A stretch of DNA of 64,000 nucleotides from DASRHT01 sp035293765 (GCA_035293765.1 DATGMF010000065.1:248001-312000), one strand, 5' to 3'; positions 37,601 to 45,207 are shown, numbered from the stretch's first letter. Program-made: numbers and translations. The notes: a model not told the origin generated them from the sequence alone.

Positions 37601-38582
37601 ACTGCAGTGCGATGTGACAGATCCGGCTATGGTTGCCCGCGTGTTTGCGCATATCCGCCGCGAGTATGGCGCTATTCATGGCGCCTTTATGCTCGTCAAG
37701 CAACTGTATCACCTCTGGTTGCACGAGATCACCTTCGAGCAGTATCAGCATGGCATCTATAACCGCGTCAAAGGCACCTGGCTGATCGAGCGTGAGGTGT
37801 ACTCACCAGAGCTGGATTTCTTTATCCTCTTCTCTTCGATTTCTTCGCTCATGGGGACAAAATCTGCCAGCGAATGCTGTGCCGTTAACCAGTTCCTGGA
37901 TGCGATGGGAGGATATCTCCAGCAGCAAGGCGTACCAGCTCATGTTCTCAACCTGACGCTTATTCTTGATGATAAGAGTGATTTTGGCAGCAAGACGCCT
38001 ATCCCTCCTATCAGCTTTGCCGATTTTCATAGCGCGCTTGACCGTTTCTTCCGCAATGGCCCCGCATGGAGCCTTGTCTCACGCTTTGATATGGAGGAAG
38101 TTCGCTTCCTGAAGCCTGTGCTCAAAATTCCCTTCGAGGAGGCGTTCTGGCAAGAAGTCGAAATGGTAGCTGCGGGAGCGCCGACTCCCCCCAGCGTGGA
38201 GCAGCGGCCACAGGAACAGGTGCTTGATGCTGCAACTATGCGCTTGCGTCTGGAAGAGATCTGGAAAAAAGTGCTCGGTATTGATAGCGTACACGACCGG
38301 TCCAACTTCTTCAGTTGTGGCGGCACATCGCTGAGCGCCTTACGCTTTGTCCAGTTATTCAGAAGAGGCTTTGCGACCGTTCCGTTTGAAGTGACCGACC
38401 TCTACAGTATGCCAGAATTTCAGGCTCAGGTTGCTTATTGCGAGCAGTCGCTTTGCCCTGAGCAGACCGATGCCCTCGCCGACCTCTTTGACGCTCTGGA
38501 GCTCGGCAATGTCTCCACAGAGGACGCAATCACCCTCTTTGAAAAATCGTTAGTCGCACATGGGAAGAGAGGCGCTTTTTAA
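34698..38582 (+). CDS. PKS module KS-KR*-ACP, AT-less, with degenerate ketoreductase
   Basis: 1,294 residues from ATG 34698, which has GAGAGGG just upstream; in-frame starts at 34659 (GTG) and 34665 (ATG) are weaker. A docking-like helix pair (~1-30) precedes a ketosynthase with C215 (NTSCSSSL), H349 (EGHGAGT) and H389 (SNIGHLGDAAG). No acyltransferase is present, only linkers. The ketoreductase (~890-1130) keeps the cofactor motif GGTGYLG but lacks the catalytic Tyr (C1060 in SECCAVN) and the catalytic Lys (R1023 in NRVKG), so it is probably inactive and would leave a beta-keto group. The carrier is CGGTSLS (~1208). A final helical pair (~1255-1290) resembles the other docking segments. The stop overlaps the acyltransferase start (TAATG). 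Confidence 0.9.
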   Translation: MELEVLKKRIFSLVADNKLDVQDAFSILDEISDQDAAEPLALVSMAIRFPEAETTDQLWKHLMQRRNLVESFPKERFDLIMQSKPELRQQFEQQREALASDPRSYAAWLRKIEQFDPEAFGLTPHEAQFMGPAERIFLQVALEALTRAGYSRAALHESQTGVFVAHTPYPPFDYLKLFDEMDERAFVSNIPANLGYHLAYTLNLRGPVLTVNTSCSSSLAALHVAKNALRAGDCEIAVVGGVNLMLFPFWEEAPDYVVRSPQYRCASYDAEANGIIGGEGIAVVVLKRLSDALRDHNYIHAVIKGSGMSSDGASNGLQAPNPDAQSQAIRSALADAHIQAEQIGYVEGHGAGTALGDLIEVEGLTRAFRQDTAATGFCQLGSIKSNIGHLGDAAGLAGLIKAVLCLEHREIPGLASFKQENPKIDFAKTPFRVSADTLPWEASGSGRRYAGVSSIGISGTNVHVVLEEFVPASTDESSHTSFPLLLSAPTRWALWEFVQLLAPAIENNQHWSIRDIAHTLNARGEHGPARVGIFAASTKELAEKLDRLLQVRSFERAPETFFTQGIFLADEASTQAYSLAQFERYTAPIEAESRVLMRNFLAGENIAAQWDASFAGGYLLPLPTVPFKTRPIWPTSEAIPQHDVSDLFFEMRWQESPMSADGAKRFPVVKQQSLWLLLTRQEDAVLPLVKERLIADGARVIHVLLGTRFAKVGEDSYEVVPHRPEDFLRLFEEIGNDALTGLAGVIHGFSLKPAVSAINTLEEIESSQNEGVFSLFGLSKAILAQNLTHPLQCVVVSSLAEQVVAGDMCVPTRVTAFGLAKVFSQELPTIHSLAIDHDLVGSPDAIATQIFAEITSDPGTRKDLVAYRQGKRMVKVVGRQADSVQRTLPIREGGTYVIAGGTGYLGMQVGLFLSQRARVNIILLARNPLPERSQWDALQMDASPQNAGLRQKIAALQKMEERGSRVAILQCDVTDPAMVARVFAHIRREYGAIHGAFMLVKQLYHLWLHEITFEQYQHGIYNRVKGTWLIEREVYSPELDFFILFSSISSLMGTKSASECCAVNQFLDAMGGYLQQQGVPAHVLNLTLILDDKSDFGSKTPIPPISFADFHSALDRFFRNGPAWSLVSRFDMEEVRFLKPVLKIPFEEAFWQEVEMVAAGAPTPPSVEQRPQEQVLDAATMRLRLEEIWKKVLGIDSVHDRSNFFSCGGTSLSALRFVQLFRRGFATVPFEVTDLYSMPEFQAQVAYCEQSLCPEQTDALADLFDALELGNVSTEDAITLFEKSLVAHGKRGAF

Positions 38583-39856
38583 TGCAGGTAGGCGTAGTGT
38601 TTCCAGGCCAGGGATCGCAGATTGCTGGCATGGGAGAAGATTTATGCAAAGAATTCCCTCAGGTGCGTGAACTGTATGAGCAGGCCAGCACAGTACTGGG
38701 CTATGATTTGCTCGCAGCCTGCCAGAACAAAAACGGCGAGCTGAACGATACGCGTATTGTGCAACCCGCCGTGCTTGTTCATAGCGTTGCTTGCTGGCAG
38801 CTTATGCAAGCAATGCTGGAGCAGCCTGTGCAGCTTATGACAGGGCATAGCCTGGGAGAAATCTCGGCGGCAGTATGCGCTGGAGGACTTGAATTTAGTC
38901 AAGCCGTTTCTCTGATCAAAATTCGAGCCGAACTGATGTCATCATGCGCTCAGGATGGAGGTATGATGGTGGTTTTCGCTCTTGGAGAAGCGCCGATTGC
39001 GGAGGTTTGTGCGGAGATTGCGCGACCAGATCACTATATCGCGATTGCCAATCACAATGCCGCCGAACAATGGGTGCTGAGCGGGCATCAAAAAGCATTG
39101 CAAGAAGCTGCAGTCCGCCTGGAGAACCTGGGCGGTGTGGTAAAACATCTCAATATAAGCGTCCCCGCCCACAGCCTGCTGATGGCTCCTATCGTTGCTC
39201 AATTTGAGGAGGCAATTCGCCAGGCTGGTCCGAAGCTATGCCAGATTCCGCTCATTTCGTGCGTATCAAATGCTCAATATGCTGAGCCGGAAGAACTCAT
39301 CTCGATGCTGGGCAGCCAGTTGACGGGCTGTATTAACTGGCCGCGTACGGTATCAACGCTGCTTGAAAAGGGGATCGATACCATTGTTGAATTAGGCCCT
39401 AAAACCGTGCTGCGCGACCTCATCCGGCTGGAACATCCAGGCGTCTGCGCGCTTTCGTTCGGCACCGTTGAAGAGAAACCTGCGGTGCAACGGTTCCTCA
39501 AAACTGCCTGCAGGCGCGCTGACATGCTTGCAGCCGCATGGTCTGATTCACAGGTGGAAGGCTTTCTCTTATCCTGCTTACGTCTGATCGTGGGGACGCC
39601 TTGCCTGAAAGATCTTTCCCCGACCAGCTTTCAGCAAACCATCCAGATACCCTATCAGAAGCTCATCAGTAATCTGGACGCTCTACGAGCGTTGAGTGCG
39701 CAACATGTTGACATAACAATGCCAGGGCAGATCGCCCAATGTACGCTCAGTATGTTGCATGCCAAAGGATTTGCTCCCAGGCAATACAAACTACTGCTTG
39801 AACAAGCCGCGGCAGGCTATAGGGTTCAGGATGCTATTGCAGAATACCTCGTTTGA
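38582..39856 (+). CDS. trans-acting malonyl acyltransferase (FabD-like)
   Basis: 424 residues. The acyltransferase fold opens with VGVVFPGQGSQIAGMG. The nucleophile is S90 in GHSLGE, the partner is H197 in VPAHSLLM, and the Arg in KIRAELM holds the malonyl carboxylate. It is coupled to the upstream AT-less PKS by a TAATG overlap and most likely loads malonyl onto the carrier domains of both PKS proteins. Residues ~315-424 are an extra C-terminal region, absent from housekeeping FabD, with helical segments (LKDLSPTSFQQTIQIPYQKL); it may bind the synthases. The function of that tail is a guess. Confidence 0.9.
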   Translation: MQVGVVFPGQGSQIAGMGEDLCKEFPQVRELYEQASTVLGYDLLAACQNKNGELNDTRIVQPAVLVHSVACWQLMQAMLEQPVQLMTGHSLGEISAAVCAGGLEFSQAVSLIKIRAELMSSCAQDGGMMVVFALGEAPIAEVCAEIARPDHYIAIANHNAAEQWVLSGHQKALQEAAVRLENLGGVVKHLNISVPAHSLLMAPIVAQFEEAIRQAGPKLCQIPLISCVSNAQYAEPEELISMLGSQLTGCINWPRTVSTLLEKGIDTIVELGPKTVLRDLIRLEHPGVCALSFGTVEEKPAVQRFLKTACRRADMLAAAWSDSQVEGFLLSCLRLIVGTPCLKDLSPTSFQQTIQIPYQKLISNLDALRALSAQHVDITMPGQIAQCTLSMLHAKGFAPRQYKLLLEQAAAGYRVQDAIAEYLV

Positions 39857-39917
39857 TGCTACAGCCAGTAACTGTCAAAATAGCCTGTTTCAGAAACAGC
39901 AGCTGAAAGGACCTGCT

Positions 39918-40967
39918 ATGGAATCTATACTTAGCCGAGCTTTTGTAGGAAAGCGCGCATCCTTCAAAGCAAAGCCGGTTGCGAGATCGCAAGAAGATCT
40001 CATTCGGACCTCCTACCTGTCGTCAGGAGGTCCCACTCCTCTCGTCATCATGCCAGCCGTCGAACTGATCGATTTGTCCGATTGGATCGCCGGCAATCTT
40101 ACGTATCTCGACGAGAAGCTTTTGCTTCATGGGGGAATACTTTTCCGTGGATTTGATCTGCATACCCAGGAGGATTTTCAGAAGGTATTAGATGCAACGA
40201 AAGTCGAACTGATCAATTATAGCGAGAGTTCCACCCCGCGCAAACAACTGGGGAGTCATGTTTATACCTCAACAGAGTTTCCGCCTGACCAGGTTATCGC
40301 ATTGCACAACGAGCTATCCACCGCGGCCACTTTCCCGCTCAAGATCTGGTTTTTCGCCTTGCAGCCTCCACAACAGGGTGGTGAAACGCCGATTGCAGAT
40401 GTGCGCAACGTGTATAAGCGCCTGAGTAAAGCGGTACAGGAAGAGTTCGCCAGTCGCGGCTGGATGGTCGTTCGCAACTATAATGACGGCTTCGGACCTA
40501 CCTGGCAAGAAGCTTTTCACACCGCTGATAAGAGCGAAGTGGAGGACTATTGTCGCAGGAACGCCATTACTCTGGAATGGAAAGATCATGACCGTCTACG
40601 CACCTGGCAGGTTCGACCGGCAATTACAACGCATGTCAAAACTGGAGAGGTCCTCTGGTTCAACCACATGGCTTTCTGGCACATATCATCACTGAACCCT
40701 GCTGTGCGTGAATCCCTTTTGCGCGAGTTCGCGGAACAAGATCTGCCATTCCACACTTATTATGGCGATGGAGGCCGCATTGAAGCTGCGGTCATTGATG
40801 AGGTTCGTGCCGCTTACAGAGATGAAACAATCTCCTTTCCCTGGGAAAAAGGCGATTTACTGATGCTTGACAACATGCTCATTGCGCATGGCAGAAATTC
40901 TTATACTGGCCCGAGGAGAATCTTAGTCGGAATGGGAGAGCCCTATACCCGTACAGATCTCTCATAA
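39918..40967 (+). CDS. TauD/SyrP-like Fe(II)/2-oxoglutarate hydroxylase
   Basis: 349 residues from ATG 39918, which has AAAGGA seven bases upstream; an upstream in-frame extension overlaps the acyltransferase and has no ribosome site. Iron ligands are H130 and E132 (LHNELS) and H324 (IAHGRN), with Arg for 2-oxoglutarate in the region that follows. It is a clear paralogue of the oxygenase fused to the KS-PCP-C protein: both share GGETPIAD, the YGDG loop and FPWxxGD. Relatives such as SyrP hydroxylate the beta carbon of carrier-bound amino acids. Two copies in one cluster suggest two hydroxylations or two sites. The substrate is not known; the Glu-like residue is one candidate. Confidence 0.88.
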   Translation: MESILSRAFVGKRASFKAKPVARSQEDLIRTSYLSSGGPTPLVIMPAVELIDLSDWIAGNLTYLDEKLLLHGGILFRGFDLHTQEDFQKVLDATKVELINYSESSTPRKQLGSHVYTSTEFPPDQVIALHNELSTAATFPLKIWFFALQPPQQGGETPIADVRNVYKRLSKAVQEEFASRGWMVVRNYNDGFGPTWQEAFHTADKSEVEDYCRRNAITLEWKDHDRLRTWQVRPAITTHVKTGEVLWFNHMAFWHISSLNPAVRESLLREFAEQDLPFHTYYGDGGRIEAAVIDEVRAAYRDETISFPWEKGDLLMLDNMLIAHGRNSYTGPRRILVGMGEPYTRTDLS

Positions 40968-41104
40968 AGGGAACGCAAGGCTACGCAACAGGTTATCACG
41001 TTGACCGAATTTTAAAGAGGTCTACTTGATGCTGCACGTCCAGTCACGCTGGTTGAAGAATAAGCTAAAATGGAAGCTGGAAAGAGAATAGAGATTTGTC
41101 TCTC

Positions 41105-41127
41105 AAGTATAGCTATGCTATACTTGG
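41105..41127. promoter_or_regulatory. perfect 10-bp inverted repeat, candidate operator
   Basis: CAAGTATAGC (41105-41114) and its exact complement GCTATACTTG (41118-41127) flank a 3-base loop. No T-run follows, so a terminator is unlikely. It lies about 70 bases before the GlcG/HbpS-like gene. Confidence 0.5.
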
Positions 41128-41195
41128 GCCAGCTATCTATATAAAAAAATTCGGAGCGGCATCTATGCAAGGAAGCCGTTAAAAAGGAGCATTGC

Positions 41196-41840
41196 GTGAG
41201 TTTGACTATAGACCTTGCACGGAGAGTCCTTGAAGCCTGTAAGCAGCGTGCAAATGAGTTGCGTAGCCCGGTGAGTATCGCCATTGTCGATGCCGGAGGC
41301 CATCTCGTCCTGGTTGAAAGAATGATGGCTCCCTATGGATGGGCTACCGTGCAAATAAGCATTGCCAAAGCCACCACAGCCGTCATGTTCAATCAGTCTA
41401 CGGATGCAGTCGCCCAGTGGGGGTCCACAATTCCTGGTTTCGCTTCTAGTATGGCCGAGATGAGCCAGGGGAAATTTATTATGGCTGCCGGTGGGTGGCC
41501 GATCCGTTTAAATCGGGTTACTATCGGCGGTATTGGCGTAAGTGGCGGCAACGCTCCTGGTCGCGACGACGAAATTGCGCGTGCAGGTTTAGCCATCATG
41601 GAAGTGCAAGATGCCCCTGTGCCACCTATGCGGCAGTCCGTTCAGCCGACCCCTGTTTATGCGCAACCTGTGACCTCTTCAATGCAACCTTCACCGGTAT
41701 ATCCATTTCAACCGGCGCAACCATCAAATCCTCCGGCTACTTCGCATCTGGGGATCGAGCCAAATGCACCCGCTCAGGAACATTCTTACGATGCAGGACC
41801 AGCAGAATCAGATCAATATCATGAAAGTAGCAACGGTTAG
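41196..41840 (+). CDS. GlcG/HbpS-like (DUF336) protein with Pro-rich tail
   Basis: 214 residues from GTG 41196, with AAAAGGAG upstream. Residues ~1-140 are a GlcG/HbpS-type domain: SLTIDLARRVLEACKQRANE, SIAIVDAGGHLVLVERM, then GGWPIRLNRVTIGGIGVSGG and RDDEIARAGL. Relatives bind haem or cobalamin-like ligands, or act as small accessory proteins. The last ~70 residues are low complexity, rich in Pro, Gln and Ser. It stands at the right edge of the NRPS/PKS cluster behind its own palindrome and may not be part of the pathway. The ligand is not known. Confidence 0.8.
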   Translation: MSLTIDLARRVLEACKQRANELRSPVSIAIVDAGGHLVLVERMMAPYGWATVQISIAKATTAVMFNQSTDAVAQWGSTIPGFASSMAEMSQGKFIMAAGGWPIRLNRVTIGGIGVSGGNAPGRDDEIARAGLAIMEVQDAPVPPMRQSVQPTPVYAQPVTSSMQPSPVYPFQPAQPSNPPATSHLGIEPNAPAQEHSYDAGPAESDQYHESSNG

Positions 41841-41859
41841 TAGCAATATATCAGAAAGA

Positions 41860-41907
41860 GCTATAGGGAAATATCAGTAAAATCAAGTATTGATATTTCC
41901 CTATAGC
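41860..41907. terminator. bidirectional terminator between GlcG-like gene and lipM
   Basis: GCTATAGGGAAATATCA (41860-41876) is perfectly complementary to 41891-41907, with a 14-base loop. Purines (AAAGA) precede it and CTTTTCTT follows. It sits between convergent genes. Confidence 0.75.
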
Positions 41908-41913
41908 CTTTTC

Positions 41914-42792
41914 TTAGATATCTTCAAGCCCATCCTTTTTCGTGCTTTCGCTACTTGTGGATACGGTTGCGGAGGTCGAGACGAGCGTGACCCGCTCTTT
42001 GCGCCAGACCAGCTTGCTATATTTCTCTGCTACCAGTTGTTGCGCCAGCTCCCGTTCAGATACACTCAACTCGCCAGGGGAGAATGTTGCCTGTAAGGCC
42101 GCGCCAAAGCCATGATGAAACGCCTGCGCCACCACTTCCCAGGCGATATTTGGGGCAAAAGTACGCAATGGCGTGGTTTTTTCTTTGTAAAGGGCCAGAG
42201 CTTCTGCGCGCGCAGCATCTGAAGGGAAACGCAGCAGCGTGAAAAATTCGGCGGCGCGATCATCGAGCGGCAATGATCCCTGCTGGAGCAGCGCGTCATC
42301 TTTCCATACCTGCGCGCTCCCCACCAGCTTGAAGCCGCCAGCGGTCAGATCGGCCTGGGTCGAAGAGGCGAAGCAGGCGGCGGAGGGATGCTTATTCACG
42401 CGTTCATCGCTCAATATCGCCTGCACCCCTAGCTTCTGCAGCGCAGCAATCAGCCCCTGCGCCAGATAAGCGTAAGCGGCGACCACGCCCGCCGGCACGC
42501 CATCGCGTTTACCGATTACGATACTGTAGGTGAATTCGTCGCGATGGTAGACGGCTCGTCCTCCTGTGGGACGGCGCACTAAAGCAACGCCGCGCTGTTG
42601 ACAGGCATCACTCTCTATCTCGCGCTCAATGTTCTGAAAGCGGCCCAGAGAGATGGAAGGCTGCGACCAGCGAAATACGCGCAAGGTGGCAGGGACCTCT
42701 CCTTGTAAATAATGGGTTAATATAGCCTCGTCGATTGCCATATTCAGCGCGGCATCCTGGATGCCTGTATCGAGAAAACGATATGATGCCAT
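41914..42792 (-). CDS. lipM: octanoyltransferase LipM-like / lipoate-protein ligase family
   Basis: 292 residues of the biotin/lipoate-ligase fold: MASYRFLDTGIQDAALNMAIDEAI, FRWSQPSISLGRFQ, the signature RRPTGGRAVYH, then FKLVGSAQVW with the catalytic-region Lys. A Cys in SAACFASS (about residue 140) sits where LipM enzymes have their acyl-thioester cysteine, which favours octanoyl transfer from acyl carrier protein to GcvH or E2 subunits over ATP-dependent lipoate ligation. The Ser/Thr-rich tail (~270-290) is unusual. It converges with the GlcG-like gene across a strong terminator and lies downstream of tgt on the same strand. Confidence 0.82.
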   Translation of the reverse strand: MASYRFLDTGIQDAALNMAIDEAILTHYLQGEVPATLRVFRWSQPSISLGRFQNIEREIESDACQQRGVALVRRPTGGRAVYHRDEFTYSIVIGKRDGVPAGVVAAYAYLAQGLIAALQKLGVQAILSDERVNKHPSAACFASSTQADLTAGGFKLVGSAQVWKDDALLQQGSLPLDDRAAEFFTLLRFPSDAARAEALALYKEKTTPLRTFAPNIAWEVVAQAFHHGFGAALQATFSPGELSVSERELAQQLVAEKYSKLVWRKERVTLVSTSATVSTSSESTKKDGLEDI

Positions 42793-42873
42793 TGGTGTAT
42801 ACCTTTACTGATAAATAATACCTGTATTTCGCTCACGATTGTATGCTGCTCGCGGTATCGGTGCTGGTGCCGC

Positions 42874-44055
42874 TCAGGGTTGTTGCGCCCTGGCTGCCTT
42901 CCATTTCGCGCGCTGGCTCTCGCGGATCTGCTCTGAAACGGGGACGTAGCGTTCCAGGAATTCGTCGCGGAAAGCCGTATAGGTTCCTGCTGTGATCGCG
43001 TCGCGCAACTGCCGGGCGAGGCGCAGCATGAAGCGTATATTATGTATACTGCCGAGGCGGTAGTAAAGTTGCTCTTCGGCGCGGATGAGATGATGAACGT
43101 AGGCCGCGCTATAATGCTGACAGGTGTAGCAGTCGCAGCCCTCTTCAATCGGGCCATGAACCGAGCGGAAGCGCGCCGATTTAATATTGACGCGGCCATC
43201 GCGCGTGAAAAGTCCGCCGTGGCGAGCGACGCGCGTGGGCAAGACGCAATCAAACATATCCATGCCCAGACCAACGCCCATCACCAGATCTTCGGGCGAA
43301 CCGACGCCCAGCAGGTGTCGCGGCTTATTAGCGGGCAGCTCGGGCGTAATATGGCGTAGCATTTCCCACATTTGCGCTTTGGGCTCGCCCACAGAGAGGC
43401 CGCCAATAGAAAGGCCAGGGAAGGGCAGCGCGCCGATAACACGCGCGCTCTCGCGGCGCAACTCCGGCTCAAACGCGCCCTGCACAATGCCGAAGAGCGT
43501 CTGCTCTGGCCGGTAACGCTCTTTCACGATCAAAGCCCGTTCCTCCCAGCGATGAGTACGCTCCATTGCCAGCCGGGCCTCTAAAGGAGTGCAGGGATAG
43601 GGAGAGCAAATATCGAGCGGCAAAATAATGTCCGCCCCCAGTTCAGCCTCAATCTGCATCACGCGTTCGGGAGTCAGGACATGGCGAGAGCCGTCAAGGT
43701 GAGATTGAAAAATAACCCCTTCCTCGCTCAATTTGCGGAGGTGACCCAGGCTCCATACCTGGAAGCCGCCGCTATCGGTGAGGATAGCGCCATCCCAATG
43801 CATAAAGGGATGTAATCCGCCAAAGGTCGAGATCAACTCTGAGCCGGGACGCAGCATCAAATGGTAGGTGTTCGCGAGAATGATCGTAGCGCCGGCAGCA
43901 TGCAACTCCTCAGGAGAAACGCTTTTAACCGTTGCCTGCGTTCCCACGGGCATAAAAATTGGGGTGTGGATGGTTCCGTGAGGCGTCTGGATCGTGCCAG
44001 TTCGAGCCCAGCTATTGGGGCAAACTGCATCAATTGTAAAAGTAAACGATGGCAT
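42874..44055 (-). CDS. tgt: queuine tRNA-ribosyltransferase
   Basis: 393 residues from ATG 44055 (MPSFTFTID); a longer reading from a TTG at 44088 lacks support. The enzyme swaps guanine-34 for preQ1 in tRNAs with GUN anticodons. Motifs seen are GTQATVKSVSPEEL, ILANTYHLMLRPG, DSGGFQVWSLG, DICSPYPCTPLEA, the substrate loop GGLSVGEPK, and GVGSPEDLVMGVGLGMDMFDCVLPTRVARHG with the nucleophilic Asp. The zinc site is CDCYTCQHYSAAYVHHL. Full length. A perfect inverted repeat lies 40 bases upstream. Confidence 0.95.
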   Translation of the reverse strand: MPSFTFTIDAVCPNSWARTGTIQTPHGTIHTPIFMPVGTQATVKSVSPEELHAAGATIILANTYHLMLRPGSELISTFGGLHPFMHWDGAILTDSGGFQVWSLGHLRKLSEEGVIFQSHLDGSRHVLTPERVMQIEAELGADIILPLDICSPYPCTPLEARLAMERTHRWEERALIVKERYRPEQTLFGIVQGAFEPELRRESARVIGALPFPGLSIGGLSVGEPKAQMWEMLRHITPELPANKPRHLLGVGSPEDLVMGVGLGMDMFDCVLPTRVARHGGLFTRDGRVNIKSARFRSVHGPIEEGCDCYTCQHYSAAYVHHLIRAEEQLYYRLGSIHNIRFMLRLARQLRDAITAGTYTAFRDEFLERYVPVSEQIRESQRAKWKAARAQQP

Positions 44056-44459
44056 AAATTCTTGACCCGTCAACATATAAAAAGGCAAAAATGAGATAAA
44101 TGAGTCTCTAGTATCTCATTTATCGGATGCTTTTATTTTCTCATAACCGTCAAGTTCACTTGCTGGTTGCTTCTACTGCTGTGATTGAGCGGCAGAGCGG
44201 GGGAATCTGTGATGCAAAACAATTTGCGCAATTTTGCGTATAAAAGATACATAAAAATATCTATAATAGCGCCAAAATACCAGAAGAACACTTGCAAATC
44301 ACAAAAAGATAGTGTATGCTTTCATTCGGTATCCAATCTCGGTCTCGCATACAGTGCTCGTCCAGAGTTTATCATCCCACGCTGGTAGGGGAAATGACTG
44401 GTGACATCTGCTAGATATGGACCCGGAGGATTACCAACATATCGTAAGGAGGTCCCTAG
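44056..44459. other. divergent intergenic region, tgt / zinc-ribbon gene
   Basis: About 400 AT-rich bases. Besides the inverted repeat at 44095-44124, a weak rightward promoter candidate is TTGCAA (44292-44297), 17 bases, TATGCT (44315-44320). AAGGAGG sits just before the zinc-ribbon start. A 67-codon open frame at 44185-44388 has no coding character. Confidence 0.45.
44095..44124. promoter_or_regulatory. inverted repeat upstream of tgt, candidate operator
   Basis: GATAAATGAG (44095-44104) and CTCATTTATC (44115-44124) are perfect complements with a 10-base spacer. This is the symmetry expected of a dimeric regulator site in the tgt 5' region. A hairpin in the leader RNA is the alternative. 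Confidence 0.5.
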
Positions 44460-44759
44460 TTGAGCTTCGTTGACAAAACCCTTAAATGTCGTGAGTGCGG
44501 TAACGACTTCGTATTCACCGCAGGAGAACAGGAGTTCTACCAGCAAAAAGGCTTAATGAACCAGCCTGGTCGCTGCCCTTCATGCCGTGCTGCTCGTCGT
44601 GCCTCGGGCGGTGGGAGCCGTTCTGATCGTCCGCGAGAGATGCATACCGTTATCTGTGATGAGTGCGGTGCTGAGACGCAGGTGCCATTCGTGCCCAAGG
44701 ATGACCGCCCCGTCTATTGCAGCCCCTGCTTTGACAAGGTCCGTGTAGCCCGCGGCTAG
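44460..44759 (+). CDS. double zinc-ribbon protein
   Basis: 99 residues from a TTG start at 44460, placed nine bases after AAGGAGG. Four CxxC pairs are visible: LKCRECGNDF, GRCPSCRAAR, VICDECGAET and VYCSPCFDKV. These form two zinc ribbons joined by a flexible Gly/Ser/Arg linker (RASGGGSRSDRPRE). This is the layout of the 'probable zinc-binding / CxxC-x17-CxxC' small proteins common in Chloroflexota and cyanobacteria. It may bind nucleic acid or a ribosomal partner, but its role is not known. Confidence 0.85.
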   Translation: MSFVDKTLKCRECGNDFVFTAGEQEFYQQKGLMNQPGRCPSCRAARRASGGGSRSDRPREMHTVICDECGAETQVPFVPKDDRPVYCSPCFDKVRVARG

Positions 44760-45207
44760 CCCGGTGAGTGTTATCAACCACTTACCGCTGGCAGTTGAGC
44801 TTACGCTGGCATGAGATGTTCTCCTCCTCGGAGAGCGCCCTTGTTAAGCGATAAGCAGCCGCCGCAAATACTTTCCCATCAGACCAGAGAGGCAAGCCGA
44901 GGTGTGTTCTTGGCTTTGCCTTATTTTTGTCCAGAGCTCCCGATCATTCCCTCAACAGGCAAGCGGAATAAACATATGAGCAAAGAATGTTTATCATTGT
45001 AAGTAGCTATATGTATTCCAATGAAGAGCTTGATTTTATTCTATTCTTGCCTGTTGTGTCTAAAAAAGTCTTGTATCTGCTTGACAGTCGCATATAGCAC
45101 TTTATAATAGAGTAATGACATTTGTTTTGCGTATGTCGGGGTATGAACTCGCCATTGGTAAGCTATGTAGAAACAAATGGTATAGCTCGTTGTAACCAGG
45201 AATTTTA
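44760..45207. other. intergenic region upstream of rel
   Basis: About 450 bases holding a near-perfect promoter (45081-45108) and a ~90-base leader. The first half shows nothing convincing; a 63-codon open frame at 44811-45002 looks non-coding. Confidence 0.5.
45081..45108 (+). promoter_or_regulatory. consensus sigma-70 promoter of rel
   Basis: TTGACA (45081-45086) and TATAAT (45103-45108), both perfect consensus boxes, are separated by 16 bases. Transcription would begin near 45115, about 90 bases before rel. Confidence 0.75.

Noticed and set aside
44185..44388. 67-codon open frame upstream of the zinc-ribbon gene
   Set aside because: AT-rich, no ribosome site, irregular composition, and it lies in the expected promoter region.
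44811..45002. 63-codon open frame upstream of rel
   Set aside because: No ribosome site or recognisable protein character; it precedes a consensus promoter and looks like chance.
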